Source of the DNA: CAVAWX01 sp963642995
Lineage (GTDB): Bacteria; Actinomycetota; Coriobacteriia; Coriobacteriales; QAMH01
Direction of reading: 5' to 3'
Assembly (NCBI GenBank): GCA_963642995.1
Contig: CAVIIZ010000004.1
Coordinates: 1 to 59,105 of the forward strand
Length of the DNA: 59,105 bases
Part shown: positions 33,596 to 41,901 of the stretch, piece after piece
Layout: each line of letters begins with the position of its first letter
How positions within the stretch are numbered: the first letter of the stretch is position 1
Notes under the pieces: generated by a model
The model's database searches: none
Told to the model about the DNA's origin: nothing
What the model saw: the letters and a program-made list of their open reading frames with translations, nothing else
Position numbers and translations under genes: made by a program

Positions 33596-34909
33596 CTAGT
33601 TCTTCCTCTTGAAGCGCAGGCGCACGGGCGTGCCCTCGAGGGGAAAGCTCGCACGCAGACGGTTTTCCAGATAGCGTTCGAAGTTCGCATCCACCAGCTC
33701 GGGGCAGTTCGCGAAGAAGGTGAAGACGGGGGGGCAGGTGCGCGTCTGCGTGACGTAGTTGATGCGCAGGCGGCGCTTTCCCTTCACGATGGTGTGCCCG
33801 AAATCGCGCAGCTCGGTGACGAGGCGGTTGAGCATCGCGGTGGGAATCTGCGCATTGTAGGAGGCGTGCGCCGCGTCGATGGCGTCCCAGACGCGATGCA
33901 CGGAGCGGCCGGTTTTCGCCGAGATCGAGATCATGGGCGCCCAGTCGATGAAGCCCAGGCCCTCGGCCACGTCGGCGCGCAGCTCGCCGCGCTTGTCGGC
34001 GCCCTCCACGAGGTCCCACTTGTTCAACAGCACCACCACGGCGCATCCACGCTCGACGGCCAGGCCGGCCACGCGCTGGTCTTGGTCGGTCAGCCCCAAG
34101 GTCGCGTCCACCATCAGCAGCACGACCTCGGCCCTCTCGATGGCGCGCAACGAGCGCACGAAACCGTAGTACTCGACGTCTTCGTCGATTTGCGACTTGC
34201 GGCGTATGCCCGCGGTGTCCACGATGGTGTAGCGCCGGCCATCGTGCTCCACCATGGTGTCGATGGCGTCGCGCGTCGTGCCCGCCATGTCGCTGACGAT
34301 GGAGCGCTCGCCTCCCGCCAGACGGTTGGTGAGCGAGGACTTGCCCGCGTTGGGGCGGCCGATGATGGCGACGCGCACCGCATCCGGATCCTCCTCGTCG
34401 TCGACGGCGTCGGAGGCGAAGGTGGCGACCACCGCGTCGAGCAAGTCGCCGGTGCCGTGCCCATGCGCGGCCGAGACGGGCATGGGGTCTCCCAACCCCA
34501 GGCCGAAGAACTCCCACAGCGCCTCCTCGTGCGCGGGGTCGTCGAGCTTGTTCACCGCGAGGAAGACGGGGGTGGAGGCTTTTTGCAGGGTGCGGGCGAT
34601 CCGGGCGTCCTCGTCGGTCACGCCCGTCGTCGCATCCACGAGAAAGACGATGCAGTCGGCCTGGTCGCAGGCCTCGAGCGCCTGGGTCGTGATGGAGGTC
34701 TGGAAGCGGTCCTTGTCCGAAAGCGCCATGCCGCCCGTGTCGATGAGGGTGAAGGCGCGTCCGTTCCAGTCGGCTTTGTGGTAGGAGCGGTCGCGCGTGA
34801 CGCCGCGCATCTCGTGGACGATGGCGTCGGAGCGCTGCGTGATGCGGTTGACGAGGGTGGATTTGCCGACATTGGGCCGGCCGACCACCGCGACGATGGG
34901 AAGCGGCAT
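33596..34909 (-). CDS. der: Ribosome biogenesis GTPase Der (EngA)
   Basis: The 437-residue protein has two tandem GTPase domains and a C-terminal KH-like domain, and acts in 50S subunit assembly. G1 motifs are GRPNVGKS (10-17) and GRPNAGKS (184-191), G3 motifs DTGG and DTAG, and G4 motifs NKLD (120-123) and NKWD in the second domain. The C-terminus TPVRLRFKRKN is typical. The ATG at 34909 follows AAAGGTG; an in-frame GTG 33 bases upstream is less likely. It is the first gene of the der-plsY-rpe-desulfurase-PHP-Nif3-zinc-ribbon-coaBC operon. TACAAT (34955-34960, minus strand) is its -10 box. Confidence 0.97.
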   Translation of the reverse strand: MPLPIVAVVGRPNVGKSTLVNRITQRSDAIVHEMRGVTRDRSYHKADWNGRAFTLIDTGGMALSDKDRFQTSITTQALEACDQADCIVFLVDATTGVTDEDARIARTLQKASTPVFLAVNKLDDPAHEEALWEFFGLGLGDPMPVSAAHGHGTGDLLDAVVATFASDAVDDEEDPDAVRVAIIGRPNAGKSSLTNRLAGGERSIVSDMAGTTRDAIDTMVEHDGRRYTIVDTAGIRRKSQIDEDVEYYGFVRSLRAIERAEVVLLMVDATLGLTDQDQRVAGLAVERGCAVVVLLNKWDLVEGADKRGELRADVAEGLGFIDWAPMISISAKTGRSVHRVWDAIDAAHASYNAQIPTAMLNRLVTELRDFGHTIVKGKRRLRINYVTQTRTCPPVFTFFANCPELVDANFERYLENRLRASFPLEGTPVRLRFKRKN

Positions 34910-34954
34910 AAAGACACCTTTGCTGGTGAAATCGGTTTGCACGTATCACCTGCA

Positions 34955-34960
34955 ATTGTA
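34955..34960 (-). promoter_or_regulatory. -10 box of the der operon
   Basis: TACAAT on the minus strand (ATTGTA at 34955-34960) lies about 46 bases upstream of the der start, giving a leader of roughly 40 bases. No good -35 box is seen in the GC-rich sequence 17 bases upstream. The rest of the 220-base gap to tRNA-Ser includes a perfect 7-base hairpin, GCCGAAA/TTTCGGC, at 35007-35026. Confidence 0.45.
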
Positions 34961-35129
34961 GCGCGTCATGCCCGCGCGCGCGGCGCCGTGCCCGGCGTTT
35001 GCCTTGGCCGAAATCCCCGTTTCGGCAAAACCGGGCAGGGGACGCGCGGCGACGGGCGAGAGACGGCGCCTTCCAAAAGAAGTAGAATAACGCGGCGCGC
35101 ATGCCCGAAGACAGCGCGCGCCTTTTCGC

Positions 35130-35220
35130 GGAGGGATGGCAGAGCGGCTGAATGCAGCGGTCTTGAAAACCGCCGGGCAGGTTTCCTGTCTCCGGGGTTC
35201 AAATCCCCGTCCCTCCGCCA
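35130..35220 (+). tRNA. tRNA-Ser (anticodon UGA)
   Basis: The 91-base sequence folds as a class II tRNA. The acceptor stem pairs GGAGGGA (35130-35136) with TCCCTCC (35210-35216), then discriminator G and an encoded CCA (35218-35220). The anticodon stem is GCGGT/ACCGC around the loop CTTGAAA with anticodon TGA, reading UCN serine codons. A long variable arm (about GGGCAGGTTTCCTGTC) precedes the T arm GGGGTTCAAATCCCC, as expected for serine. TAGAAT at 35083-35088 is a possible -10 box. It stands alone between the der operon and the map gene. Confidence 0.97.
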
Positions 35221-35300
35221 GATATATGCCACAACCACGACCGCGTCTCTCCAATCCAAGGGCCAAGACAGCGGAAACGGGGATTTGAGCGGGGCAAACC

Positions 35301-36071
35301 CTACAGCCGCGTCAAGACGAGCGGGCCGTCTTCGGTCACGGCCACCGTGTGCTCGCAGTGGGCGGCAGGCGCCGCATCCCGTGTGGCGACGCCCCATCCG
35401 TCGGGCAGCGTGCAGATGGCGGGGCTTTTCAAGGTGAACATGGGCTCGATGGCGATGACGAGGCCGGGGCTCAGCTTCATCCCGCGCCCCGCACGGCCGA
35501 AATTGGGCACGTCGGGCGGCTCGTGCAGCTCGCGCCCCACGCCATGGCCCACCAGCTCGCGCACCACGCCGAAGCAATGCGTGTCCGCGCACGCCTGCAC
35601 CGCCGCGCCTATGTCGCCCAAGGTGTTGCCCGCGCACGCCGCCGCCACGCCGGCGTCGCAAGCCGCCTCGCAGCACTCGCACAAAAGGCGCGTGTGCGGG
35701 TCGACCTCGCCCACGAGAAAGGTGCGCGCGTTGTCGCCCACCCAGCCGTCCACGACCGCGCCGGTGTCCACCGAGACGATGTCGCCGTCGCGCACGACCT
35801 CGTCGGGCCGCGGGATGCCGTGCACGATCTTCTCGTTGATGGAGACGCAGGCGGCCGCCGGGAAGCCGCCATATCCCTTGAAGGCGGGCTTTGCGCCCTC
35901 GGCGCGTATGCAGCGCTCCGCTTCCGCGTTCACCTCCGCGGTGGAGACGCCCGCCTCGATGGCGAGGCCGGCCGCATGCAGCGCCATCGCGCTGACCCGG
36001 CCGGCCTCTCTCAAAGCCTCTATCTGCGCACGCGTCTTCAGAAAGACGCGAGGGCGGCGGCGCACCCGCAT
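35301..36071 (-). CDS. map: Methionine aminopeptidase, type I
   Basis: The 256-residue enzyme removes the initiator methionine. Metal ligands of the pita-bread fold are seen as SVDTGAVVDGWVGDNART (two Asp), GHGVGRELHEPP (His), IEPMFTL (Glu) and a late CEHTVAVTEDG (Glu). No N-terminal SH3-like zinc extension is present, so it is the short type Ia. ATG 36071 lies one base after the adk stop, so translation is probably coupled. It ends the spc cluster here; the usual infA-rpmJ-rpsM group does not follow. Downstream, convergent on the other strand, is tRNA-Ser. Confidence 0.96.
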   Translation of the reverse strand: MRVRRRPRVFLKTRAQIEALREAGRVSAMALHAAGLAIEAGVSTAEVNAEAERCIRAEGAKPAFKGYGGFPAAACVSINEKIVHGIPRPDEVVRDGDIVSVDTGAVVDGWVGDNARTFLVGEVDPHTRLLCECCEAACDAGVAAACAGNTLGDIGAAVQACADTHCFGVVRELVGHGVGRELHEPPDVPNFGRAGRGMKLSPGLVIAIEPMFTLKSPAICTLPDGWGVATRDAAPAAHCEHTVAVTEDGPLVLTRL

Positions 36072-36072
36072 G

Positions 36073-36696
36073 CTAGCCGACGATTTCCCTGATGTCGGCG
36101 TAGACCGCGTCCACGGGACGATTGCCGTCCACCTCGACCAAGGTGCCGTTGCCACGGTAGTAGTCGATCAGCGGGCTGGTCTGCTTGTCGTAGACGTCCA
36201 GGCGGTTGCGCACGGACTCGGCATTGTCGTCGGCGCGCTGGTACATCTCGCCGCCGCAATCCGGGCATGCCGGCCCGTCTTCGACCGTGCCGATGAACCC
36301 GCACTCGCGGCAGGTGCGGCGCGAGGAGATGCGCTCCACCACCACGTCGTTGTCCACCTCGAGCGCGATGGCGAAGTCGAGCTTCTTGCCCAGGTCGCTC
36401 AAGACGCCGTCGAGCGCGACGGCCTGCGCCGGGGTACGCGGGAAGCCGTCGAGCAGATACGAAGCGTCGGGGTTTTCCTCCAGGCGCTCGGCCACGAGCC
36501 CGATCACCACCTCGTCGGGCACCAAGTCGCCCGCGTCCATGTACCCTTTGGCCTTCTTGCCCAGCTCCGTGCCCGCGGCCACCGCCGCGCGAAGCAGGTC
36601 GCCCGTCGCCAGATGCTCGAAGCCGTAATCTGCGACGAGCTTGGCGGATTGCGTTCCCTTGCCGGCGCCCGGGGCGCCCAATAAGACGATGTTCAT
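36073..36696 (-). CDS. adk: Adenylate kinase, zinc-binding lid form
   Basis: The 207-residue enzyme converts AMP and ATP to two ADP. The P-loop is GAPGAGKGT (7-15), the AMP-binding LLDGFPRT is at 81-88, and the lid carries four zinc ligands, Cys129, Cys132, Cys144 and Cys147 (CRECG and CPDC), as in Gram-positive adenylate kinases. The C-terminus is slightly short. AAAGGAG precedes ATG 36696 by seven bases. It lies between secY (88-base gap) and map, the usual order. Confidence 0.97.
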   Translation of the reverse strand: MNIVLLGAPGAGKGTQSAKLVADYGFEHLATGDLLRAAVAAGTELGKKAKGYMDAGDLVPDEVVIGLVAERLEENPDASYLLDGFPRTPAQAVALDGVLSDLGKKLDFAIALEVDNDVVVERISSRRTCRECGFIGTVEDGPACPDCGGEMYQRADDNAESVRNRLDVYDKQTSPLIDYYRGNGTLVEVDGNRPVDAVYADIREIVG

Positions 36697-36784
36697 TGCA
36701 CTGCTCCTTTAAAGACATGCCCGCGCCGCACGACCCGCATATGCGGGAAGGGCGGCACGGGGGGCTTGCGGTGCGGCGGCGCTC

Positions 36785-38077
36785 CTATTTGAAGAAGCCG
36801 TCGTAGTTGTGCATTTTAAGCTGCGACTCCAATTTCGTCATCGTGTCGAGCGCGACGCCGACCATGATGAGGATGGAGGTGCCGCCGAATTGCTGGATCA
36901 AGGTGTTGCCCGTAAACGAGTACAAGATCGTCGGGATGATGGCGATGGCGGCCACGAACATGGCGCCGGGCAGCGTGATGCGGTTGATGACCTTCTTCAG
37001 GTACTGCACGGTGGCCGAGCCGGGACGGATGCCCGGGATGAAGCCGCCGGAGTTCTTCAGCTGGTCGGCGGTCTGGTCCGGGTGGTAGATCATCGAGTTG
37101 TAGAAATACGCGAAGAACACGATGAACACGAAGGTGAGCAGCCAGTTGCCCCATCCGCTCGAGCAGAAGTTGGCCACGGCCTGCAGCCAGTCGACGTCGG
37201 TGAAAAACGCCGCGATCTGGGGCGGCACGTAGAGCAGGGCCGCCGCGAAGATGATGGGGATGACGCCCGCGCCGTTCACCTTGAACGGCAGGTAGGTGCT
37301 CTGCCCGCCCATCTGGCGACGCCCCACGACGCGCTTGGAGTACTGCACCGGGATGCGGCGCTGGCCGCGCTCGATGAAGACGATGGCCGGGATGACCACC
37401 AAGATGACCGCGACGATGATGATCGTGGTGAGCACGCCTTGCATGGTGTCGCTGGAAGTGAGCACCGAATCGTAGAGCGCGCTCGGGAGACGCGCCACGA
37501 TGTTGGCGAAGATGATGAGCGACATGCCGTTGCCGATGCCGCGCTGGGTGATCAGCTCGCCCATCCACATGATGAAGGCGGTGCCGGCCACGAGCGTGAC
37601 GACGATGATGATGTAGGTGGCCCACACCGGCATGACCCCGTCGGTGAAGGTGATGCCGAAGCTCGGGCTTTGGAAGAGCACGAGATAGCCCACCGCGTTG
37701 ATCAGGCCGAGGATCAAGGTGAGGTAGCGGGTGATGCGCGTGATCTTGCGCCTGCCCGTCTCGCCTTCCTTTGCCCAGTCCTGCAGGCGCGGGATGACGC
37801 CTTGCATGAGCTGCATGATGATGGACGCGGTGATGTAGGGCATGATGCCCAGCGAGAACACGGAGAAGTACTCGAGCGCGCCGCCCGAGAACAGGTTCAG
37901 CATCATCAGGCCGGCGTTGGCGTCGTCGCCTTTGAAGCTGTCCACCAGCTCGGCAAACGGGATGCCGGGCACGGGGATGAACGACCCCACGCGGTAGAGC
38001 AAGATGATGGCGAGCGTGAAGAGGATCTTGCGGCGAAGCTCCTTCACGCGCATCGCATTTGCGAGAGCCTTAAGCAC
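36785..38077 (-). CDS. secY: Protein translocase subunit SecY
   Basis: The 430-residue protein forms the central channel of the Sec translocon in the cytoplasmic membrane. Ten hydrophobic helices are visible. It begins with a cytoplasmic VKELRRKILFTLAIILLYR, has a plug region near SGGALEYFSVFSLGIMPYI, the conserved loop GQRRIPVQYSKRVVGRR before helix 7, and ends in KLESQLKMHNYDGFFK. Length is normal. ATG 38077 lies two bases after the rplO stop, so it is translated from the ribosomal-protein mRNA. Confidence 0.98.
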   Translation of the reverse strand: MLKALANAMRVKELRRKILFTLAIILLYRVGSFIPVPGIPFAELVDSFKGDDANAGLMMLNLFSGGALEYFSVFSLGIMPYITASIIMQLMQGVIPRLQDWAKEGETGRRKITRITRYLTLILGLINAVGYLVLFQSPSFGITFTDGVMPVWATYIIIVVTLVAGTAFIMWMGELITQRGIGNGMSLIIFANIVARLPSALYDSVLTSSDTMQGVLTTIIIVAVILVVIPAIVFIERGQRRIPVQYSKRVVGRRQMGGQSTYLPFKVNGAGVIPIIFAAALLYVPPQIAAFFTDVDWLQAVANFCSSGWGNWLLTFVFIVFFAYFYNSMIYHPDQTADQLKNSGGFIPGIRPGSATVQYLKKVINRITLPGAMFVAAIAIIPTILYSFTGNTLIQQFGGTSILIMVGVALDTMTKLESQLKMHNYDGFFK

Positions 38078-38079
38078 GG

Positions 38080-38526
38080 TTATTCGACCTTCCCTCCGGC
38101 TGCCTCGATTTTGGCCTTCGCGGAGGCGGACACCTTGTCTACCTGCACGGTGAGGGCCTTCGTGATGTCGCCGTCGCCGAGCACCTTCACGGGCGCGTCG
38201 GCATGCTTGATGATGCAGGCCTCGACGAGCGCGGCCTTGTCCACCACGGCGCCCGCCTCGAACTTGGCCTCGAGGCGCGAGACGTTCACGGGCAGGTACT
38301 CGGTGCGGTTGACGTTGCGAAAGCCGGGCAGCTTGGGCAGACGGCGCGCGAGCGGGGTCTGGCCGCCCTCGAAGCCGGGGCGCTTGCCTGCGCCGGCGCG
38401 GGAGAGCTGGCCGTTGGAGCCGCGTCCGGACTTGCCGCCGAATCCGCTGCCATGGCCGCGGCCGACGCGCTTGCGGTTTTTCGTAGAGCCCTCTGCGGGC
38501 TTCAGGTCGTGCAGGTTCATCTTCAC
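38080..38526 (-). CDS. rplO: 50S ribosomal protein L15
   Basis: The 148-residue protein starts MNLHDLKPAEGS and has the Gly/Arg-rich RNA-binding stretch KRVGRGHGSGFGGKSGRG, both hallmarks of L15. A two-codon-earlier ATG (38526) gives MKMNLH; either is possible. It binds 23S rRNA late in 50S assembly. It is separated from rpmD by 180 bases carrying a terminator-like hairpin, unusual for this gene pair, and secY follows after two bases. Confidence 0.97.
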   Translation of the reverse strand: MKMNLHDLKPAEGSTKNRKRVGRGHGSGFGGKSGRGSNGQLSRAGAGKRPGFEGGQTPLARRLPKLPGFRNVNRTEYLPVNVSRLEAKFEAGAVVDKAALVEACIIKHADAPVKVLGDGDITKALTVQVDKVSASAKAKIEAAGGKVE

Positions 38527-38635
38527 TCCTTCACACGCGACGCGCCGCTGTCGGCGCGCCCCTCCCCCGCCTCGGGAGAAGAGGTGCGCGTTTTCACGGC
38601 GCGGCCGGCTGCTCGCCGCCGGCTGACTTCCGTTT

Positions 38636-38674
38636 GAAAAGACCCCGAGCCGATCCTCTTTGTTCGGCTCGGGG
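38636..38674 (-). terminator. Terminator- or attenuator-like hairpin between rpmD and rplO
   Basis: On the minus strand CCCCGAGCCGA and TCGGCTCGGGG form a perfect 11-base stem (38643-38674) with a 10-base loop, followed by TCTTTTC. It lies 32 bases after the rpmD stop in a 180-base gap with no gene. Either it ends part of the spc transcript or works as an attenuator controlling rplO-secY-adk-map. No obvious promoter for rplO was found in the remaining ~110 bases. Confidence 0.7.
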
Positions 38675-38706
38675 AATAGTACCAGATAACGCGTCCGGTT
38701 TTGCGG

Positions 38707-38895
38707 CTAGACGCTCTCCACCTCGACCAGGTGCTTCACCTTGAAGAGCATGCCCTGGACAGACGGGTTGTCCACCTGCTCGACCATGCTGCCGGGCTTG
38801 CCCAGCCCCAGGGCCTTCAGCGTGGCCACCTGGTCGTGCTTGGTGCCGATCGCGCTTTTCACCTGCGTGACGCGCAGGGTCTTTTTCTGTGCCAT
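38707..38895 (-). CDS. rpmD: 50S ribosomal protein L30
   Basis: The 62-residue protein begins MAQKKTLRVTQVKSAIG and contains the L30 pattern LKALGLGKPG with a Lys/His/Glu-rich C-terminus (HLVEVESV). It binds 23S rRNA. Its ATG directly follows the rpsE stop codon. The downstream gap to rplO holds a strong hairpin. Confidence 0.97.
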   Translation of the reverse strand: MAQKKTLRVTQVKSAIGTKHDQVATLKALGLGKPGSMVEQVDNPSVQGMLFKVKHLVEVESV

Positions 38896-39444
38896 TTATC
38901 CGACCTTCTTCCCGTACATGGCAGCGATGGTCACGCCGCGGCGGTCTGCGACCTGCTGCGGGCTTTGCAGCTGCTTCATGCCCTCGGCTGCCGCCTTCAC
39001 CATGTTCATCGGGTTGTCCGTGCCGAGGCTTTTCGCCAGCACGTCTTTGACCCCGGCGAGCTCGAAGAGCGCGCGCACCGGGCCGCCGGCGATGACGCCG
39101 GTACCCTCGGTGGCGGGCTTGATCAGCACGCGACCCGCGGAATAGGCGCCCATGACCTCGTGGGGAATCGTGCCCGACTCGGTGAGGGGCACCTTGAACA
39201 TGTTCTTCTTCGCGTCCTCGACGCCTTTGCTGATGGCGATGGGCACCTCTGCGGACTTGCCCATCCCGACGCCGACGTTTCCGTTGCGGTCACCCACGAC
39301 GACAAGGGCAGTCAGGCCGAAGCGGCGGCCGCCCTTGACCACCTTGGACACGCGGTTGATGAAGACCACGCGCTCCTCGAGCTCGGGGACGGCGGGGTTG
39401 GCGTCGCGCTTGTTCCTGTTTCTGCTGTTGGACCTGTTCGGCAT
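38896..39444 (-). CDS. rpsE: 30S ribosomal protein S5
   Basis: The 182-residue protein has the S5 double-stranded RNA-binding core with RVSKVVKGGRRFGLTALVV and VGVGMGKSAEVPIAI, then the C-terminal GTGVIAGGPVRALFE. It takes part in decoding accuracy and mRNA unwinding. The first ~20 residues are Asn/Arg/Lys-rich. It follows rplR by 18 bases and its TAA is next to the rpmD ATG. Confidence 0.97.
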   Translation of the reverse strand: MPNRSNSRNRNKRDANPAVPELEERVVFINRVSKVVKGGRRFGLTALVVVGDRNGNVGVGMGKSAEVPIAISKGVEDAKKNMFKVPLTESGTIPHEVMGAYSAGRVLIKPATEGTGVIAGGPVRALFELAGVKDVLAKSLGTDNPMNMVKAAAEGMKQLQSPQQVADRRGVTIAAMYGKKVG

Positions 39445-39462
39445 AAGCTCTGCTCTCCCTTT

Positions 39463-39825
39463 CTAGAATTTCAAGCCTGCCTCGCGGGCTGCATCCGCGA
39501 GCGCCTTGACCCGTCCGTGATAGATATGTCCGCCGCGGTCGAAGACGACCTCCTCGATCTTGGCGTCGACGGCGCGCTGACCGACGAGCTTGCCCACTTC
39601 CCGGGCGCCGGCCACGTTAGAGCCGCCCTTGCCCTTCAGGCTCGCGTCCAGAGACGACGCGCTGACGATGGTGTTGCCCGCCACGTCGTCGATGAGCTGG
39701 GCGTAGATGTGCTTGTTGGAACGCGTGACGCACAGGCGCGGACGCGACGCGGTGCCGGACACCTTGCCGCGCACACGGCGCTGGCGGCGCCGATGCTGTT
39801 CCTTCTTCTTCTTAAGGCTGTCCAT
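39463..39825 (-). CDS. rplR: 50S ribosomal protein L18
   Basis: The 120-residue 5S rRNA-binding protein has the basic start KKKKEQHRRRQRRVRGK, SRPRLCVTRSNKHIYAQLID and the C-terminal FDRGGHIYHGRVKALADAAREAG, all characteristic of L18. It follows rplF by 60 bases. Confidence 0.97.
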   Translation of the reverse strand: MDSLKKKKEQHRRRQRRVRGKVSGTASRPRLCVTRSNKHIYAQLIDDVAGNTIVSASSLDASLKGKGGSNVAGAREVGKLVGQRAVDAKIEEVVFDRGGHIYHGRVKALADAAREAGLKF

Positions 39826-39885
39826 GTCTTCTCATAACTCCTCGAATATGACCGCGGTGAAACCCGCGGCGTGCCTTCACGCGCC

Positions 39886-40422
39886 TTACGCGCCTGCCTT
39901 GCCTTCCTTGCGGCGGATGTGCTCGCCTTGGTAGCGCACGCCCTTGCCCTTGTAGGGCTCGGGGGGACGGAAGGCGCGCACATCGGCGGCCGTCTGGCCG
40001 ACGAGCTGCTTGTCGATGCCCTTCACGTGGATGACGGTCGTCTCGGGGCACTCGAACTCGATGCCCTCCGGCGGCTCGACCGTGACGGGATGCGAGAAGC
40101 CCAGGGTCATCTCCAGGGTCTTGCCCTTGAGGGAGGCGCGGTATCCCACGCCCTGCAGCTCCAGCGTCTTCACATAGCCCTGCGTCACGCCGACCACCAT
40201 GTTGTTGATGAGGGTGCGGGTCAGACCGTGCAGCGAACGGCTCTCGCGCTCGTCGTCTGCGCGGCTGACGGTGATGCCCTCCTCGCCCTGCTCGATCTTC
40301 AGCTTCGTGGAAAAGCTCTGCGTCAGCTCCCCCTTGGGCCCTTTCACGGTGACGGTGCCGCCGTCGATTTTCACGTCGACGCCCGCGGGAACCGGAACGG
40401 GCAACTTGCCAATACGCGACAT
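39886..40422 (-). CDS. rplF: 50S ribosomal protein L6
   Basis: The 178-residue protein begins MSRIGKLPVPVPAGVDV and contains the L6 C-terminal signature PEPYKGKGVRYQGEHIRRKEGKAG. It binds 23S rRNA near the sarcin-ricin loop. The duplicated fold and length are normal. The rpsH stop lies 25 bases upstream. Confidence 0.97.
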   Translation of the reverse strand: MSRIGKLPVPVPAGVDVKIDGGTVTVKGPKGELTQSFSTKLKIEQGEEGITVSRADDERESRSLHGLTRTLINNMVVGVTQGYVKTLELQGVGYRASLKGKTLEMTLGFSHPVTVEPPEGIEFECPETTVIHVKGIDKQLVGQTAADVRAFRPPEPYKGKGVRYQGEHIRRKEGKAGA

Positions 40423-40447
40423 AAGATGTGCTCCTTTCTCGGTTCGT

Positions 40448-40843
40448 CTACCAGATGTAGGCCAAGACCTCGCCGCCGACGCCTGCCAGGCGCGCGTCGC
40501 GGTCGGTCATGACGCCTTTGGAGGTGGATATGACAGCGCAGCCCAAGCCGCCCAGCACGCGGGGCAGCTCGTCGGCGTGCGCGTAGATGCGCAAGCCGGG
40601 CTTGGAGATGCGGCGGATGCCGCGGATGGTGCGCTCGCGTTTCGGGCCGTACTTCAGCGAGATGACGAGCTCGTCTTGAGGAGACTTCGCCAAGACCTCG
40701 TAGTCGGCGATGTAGCCCTCTTCCTTCATGACGCGGGCAATCTCGACGAGCTTTTTGCTCGACGGCATGCTCACCTGCTCTTTTTCCGCAGAGTTTGCAT
40801 TGCGGATGCGCGTCAGCATATCTGCGATGGTGTCTGTGGTCAT
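40448..40843 (-). CDS. rpsH: 30S ribosomal protein S8
   Basis: The 131-residue protein has the start TDTIADMLTRIRNANSA and the C-terminal STSKGVMTDRDARLAGVGGEVLAYIW expected of S8, given here in parts: GVMTDRDAR and GGEVLAYIW. S8 binds helix 21 of 16S rRNA and in E. coli represses the spc operon; whether it does so here is unknown. A 108-base gap separates it from rpsN. Confidence 0.97.
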   Translation of the reverse strand: MTTDTIADMLTRIRNANSAEKEQVSMPSSKKLVEIARVMKEEGYIADYEVLAKSPQDELVISLKYGPKRERTIRGIRRISKPGLRIYAHADELPRVLGGLGCAVISTSKGVMTDRDARLAGVGGEVLAYIW

Positions 40844-40951
40844 TCAAATGCTCCTTATGGTTCGTTGATGACTGTTCGCGTGTGGTTCGCCACGGCCCGT
40901 AGCCGCGGCGCCTTCACATGACAGCCCGGTCTTGATCCGAGCGGGTCTCTC

Positions 40952-41137
40952 TTACCAAGAGGCCTTGCGGACGCCGGGTAGCTCGCCTTTCAGTGCCATC
41001 TCGCGCAGGCACACACGGCACAGCCCGAACTTGCGGTACACCGAATGCGGACGCCCGCAGCGGCTGCAGCGGGTGTAGGCACGGGTGGAATACTTCGGTT
41101 CGCGCTTCGCCTTGGCGATCATCGATTTCTTTGCCAA
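40952..41137 (-). CDS. rpsN: 30S ribosomal protein S14, zinc-binding short form
   Basis: The 61-residue protein is the short, zinc-containing S14 with the ribbon cysteines in CSRCGRP and CRVCLRE. It begins MAKKSMIAKAKREPKYSTRA and ends GELPGVRKASW, as usual for the type found in Gram-positive bacteria. It follows rplE by 84 bases. Confidence 0.97.
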   Translation of the reverse strand: MAKKSMIAKAKREPKYSTRAYTRCSRCGRPHSVYRKFGLCRVCLREMALKGELPGVRKASW

Positions 41138-41221
41138 AACTTGCCTCCTTATCGCCTTCGGCGGCCTTCCTTTTCAGGCCGCCGTCAAAGCCTTTCTCGG
41201 TGGATACGCCGCTTTGGGGAT

Positions 41222-41773
41222 CTAGCGGCTCTCCTTGAACGGGAAGCCGAACGCCGAAAGGAGCGCGCGTCCGGCCTCGTCGGTGGTCGCCGTCGTGACG
41301 ATGGTGATGTCCATGCCGCGGGTGCGGTCCACCTGGTCGTACTCGATTTCGGGGAAGATCAGCTGCTCGGTCACTCCCATGGAGTAGTTGCCGTGGCCGT
41401 CGAAGCTGTTCGGGTTCATGCCGCGGAAGTCGCGGATGCGCGGTATGGCCAAAGAGACCAGACGGTCGAAGAACTCGTACATGCGGTCGCCGCGCAACGT
41501 GACCTTGGCGCCGATGGCCTGGCCCTTGCGCAGGTGAAAGGTCGCGATGGACTTCTTCGCGTGGCAGATCATGGGCTGTTGGCCGGTGATCTGGCGCAGG
41601 TCGGCGACGGCGCCGTCGATCTGCTTGGAATCTGTGGCGGCGATGCCGACGCCCATGTTCACGACGATCTTCTCCAACTTGGGCACGTTGTTCACGTTAT
41701 CGCAGCCCAGCTCCTGCTCGAGCTTGGCCAAGATCTCGTTTTTGTACTTCTCCCTCAAACGCGGTGTTGCCAT
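41222..41773 (-). CDS. rplE: 50S ribosomal protein L5
   Basis: The 183-residue 5S rRNA-binding protein has PKLEKIVVNMGVGIAATDSK, VTLRGDRMYEFFDRL and the C-terminal GMDITIVTTATTDEAGR typical of L5. The start is ATG 41773 (MATPRLREKY) with GGAGTGGG upstream; a longer frame is not conserved. A 128-base gap separates it from rplX and contains a 9-base inverted repeat. Confidence 0.97.
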   Translation of the reverse strand: MATPRLREKYKNEILAKLEQELGCDNVNNVPKLEKIVVNMGVGIAATDSKQIDGAVADLRQITGQQPMICHAKKSIATFHLRKGQAIGAKVTLRGDRMYEFFDRLVSLAIPRIRDFRGMNPNSFDGHGNYSMGVTEQLIFPEIEYDQVDRTRGMDITIVTTATTDEAGRALLSAFGFPFKESR

Positions 41774-41828
41774 GTAGCTTTCCCACTCCTTCGAATCCGG
41801 GGTTTCAGGCGGGGTTTCCGACCTCGCC

Positions 41829-41870
41829 CCCTCGCAGATGCACCCCATGTCGCGGGCGCGGCTGCGAGGG
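41829..41870 (-). promoter_or_regulatory. Inverted repeat in the rplX-rplE gap
   Basis: CCCTCGCAG (41829-41837) and CTGCGAGGG (41862-41870) are perfect inverted repeats with a 24-base loop, in the 128-base gap between rplX and rplE. No T-run follows on the minus strand, so it is not an intrinsic terminator. It could be an RNA structure affecting rplE translation or mRNA processing. Confidence 0.4.
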
Positions 41871-41901
41871 CCTTTTCCTCATCGACTAAAACGCGCGCGC
41901 C

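Noticed and set aside
35007..35290. tRNA-Ser as an integration site, because ATCCCCGT recurs on both sides of the gene
   Set aside because: The shared string is only eight or nine bases and no integrase, phage or mobile gene lies on either side.
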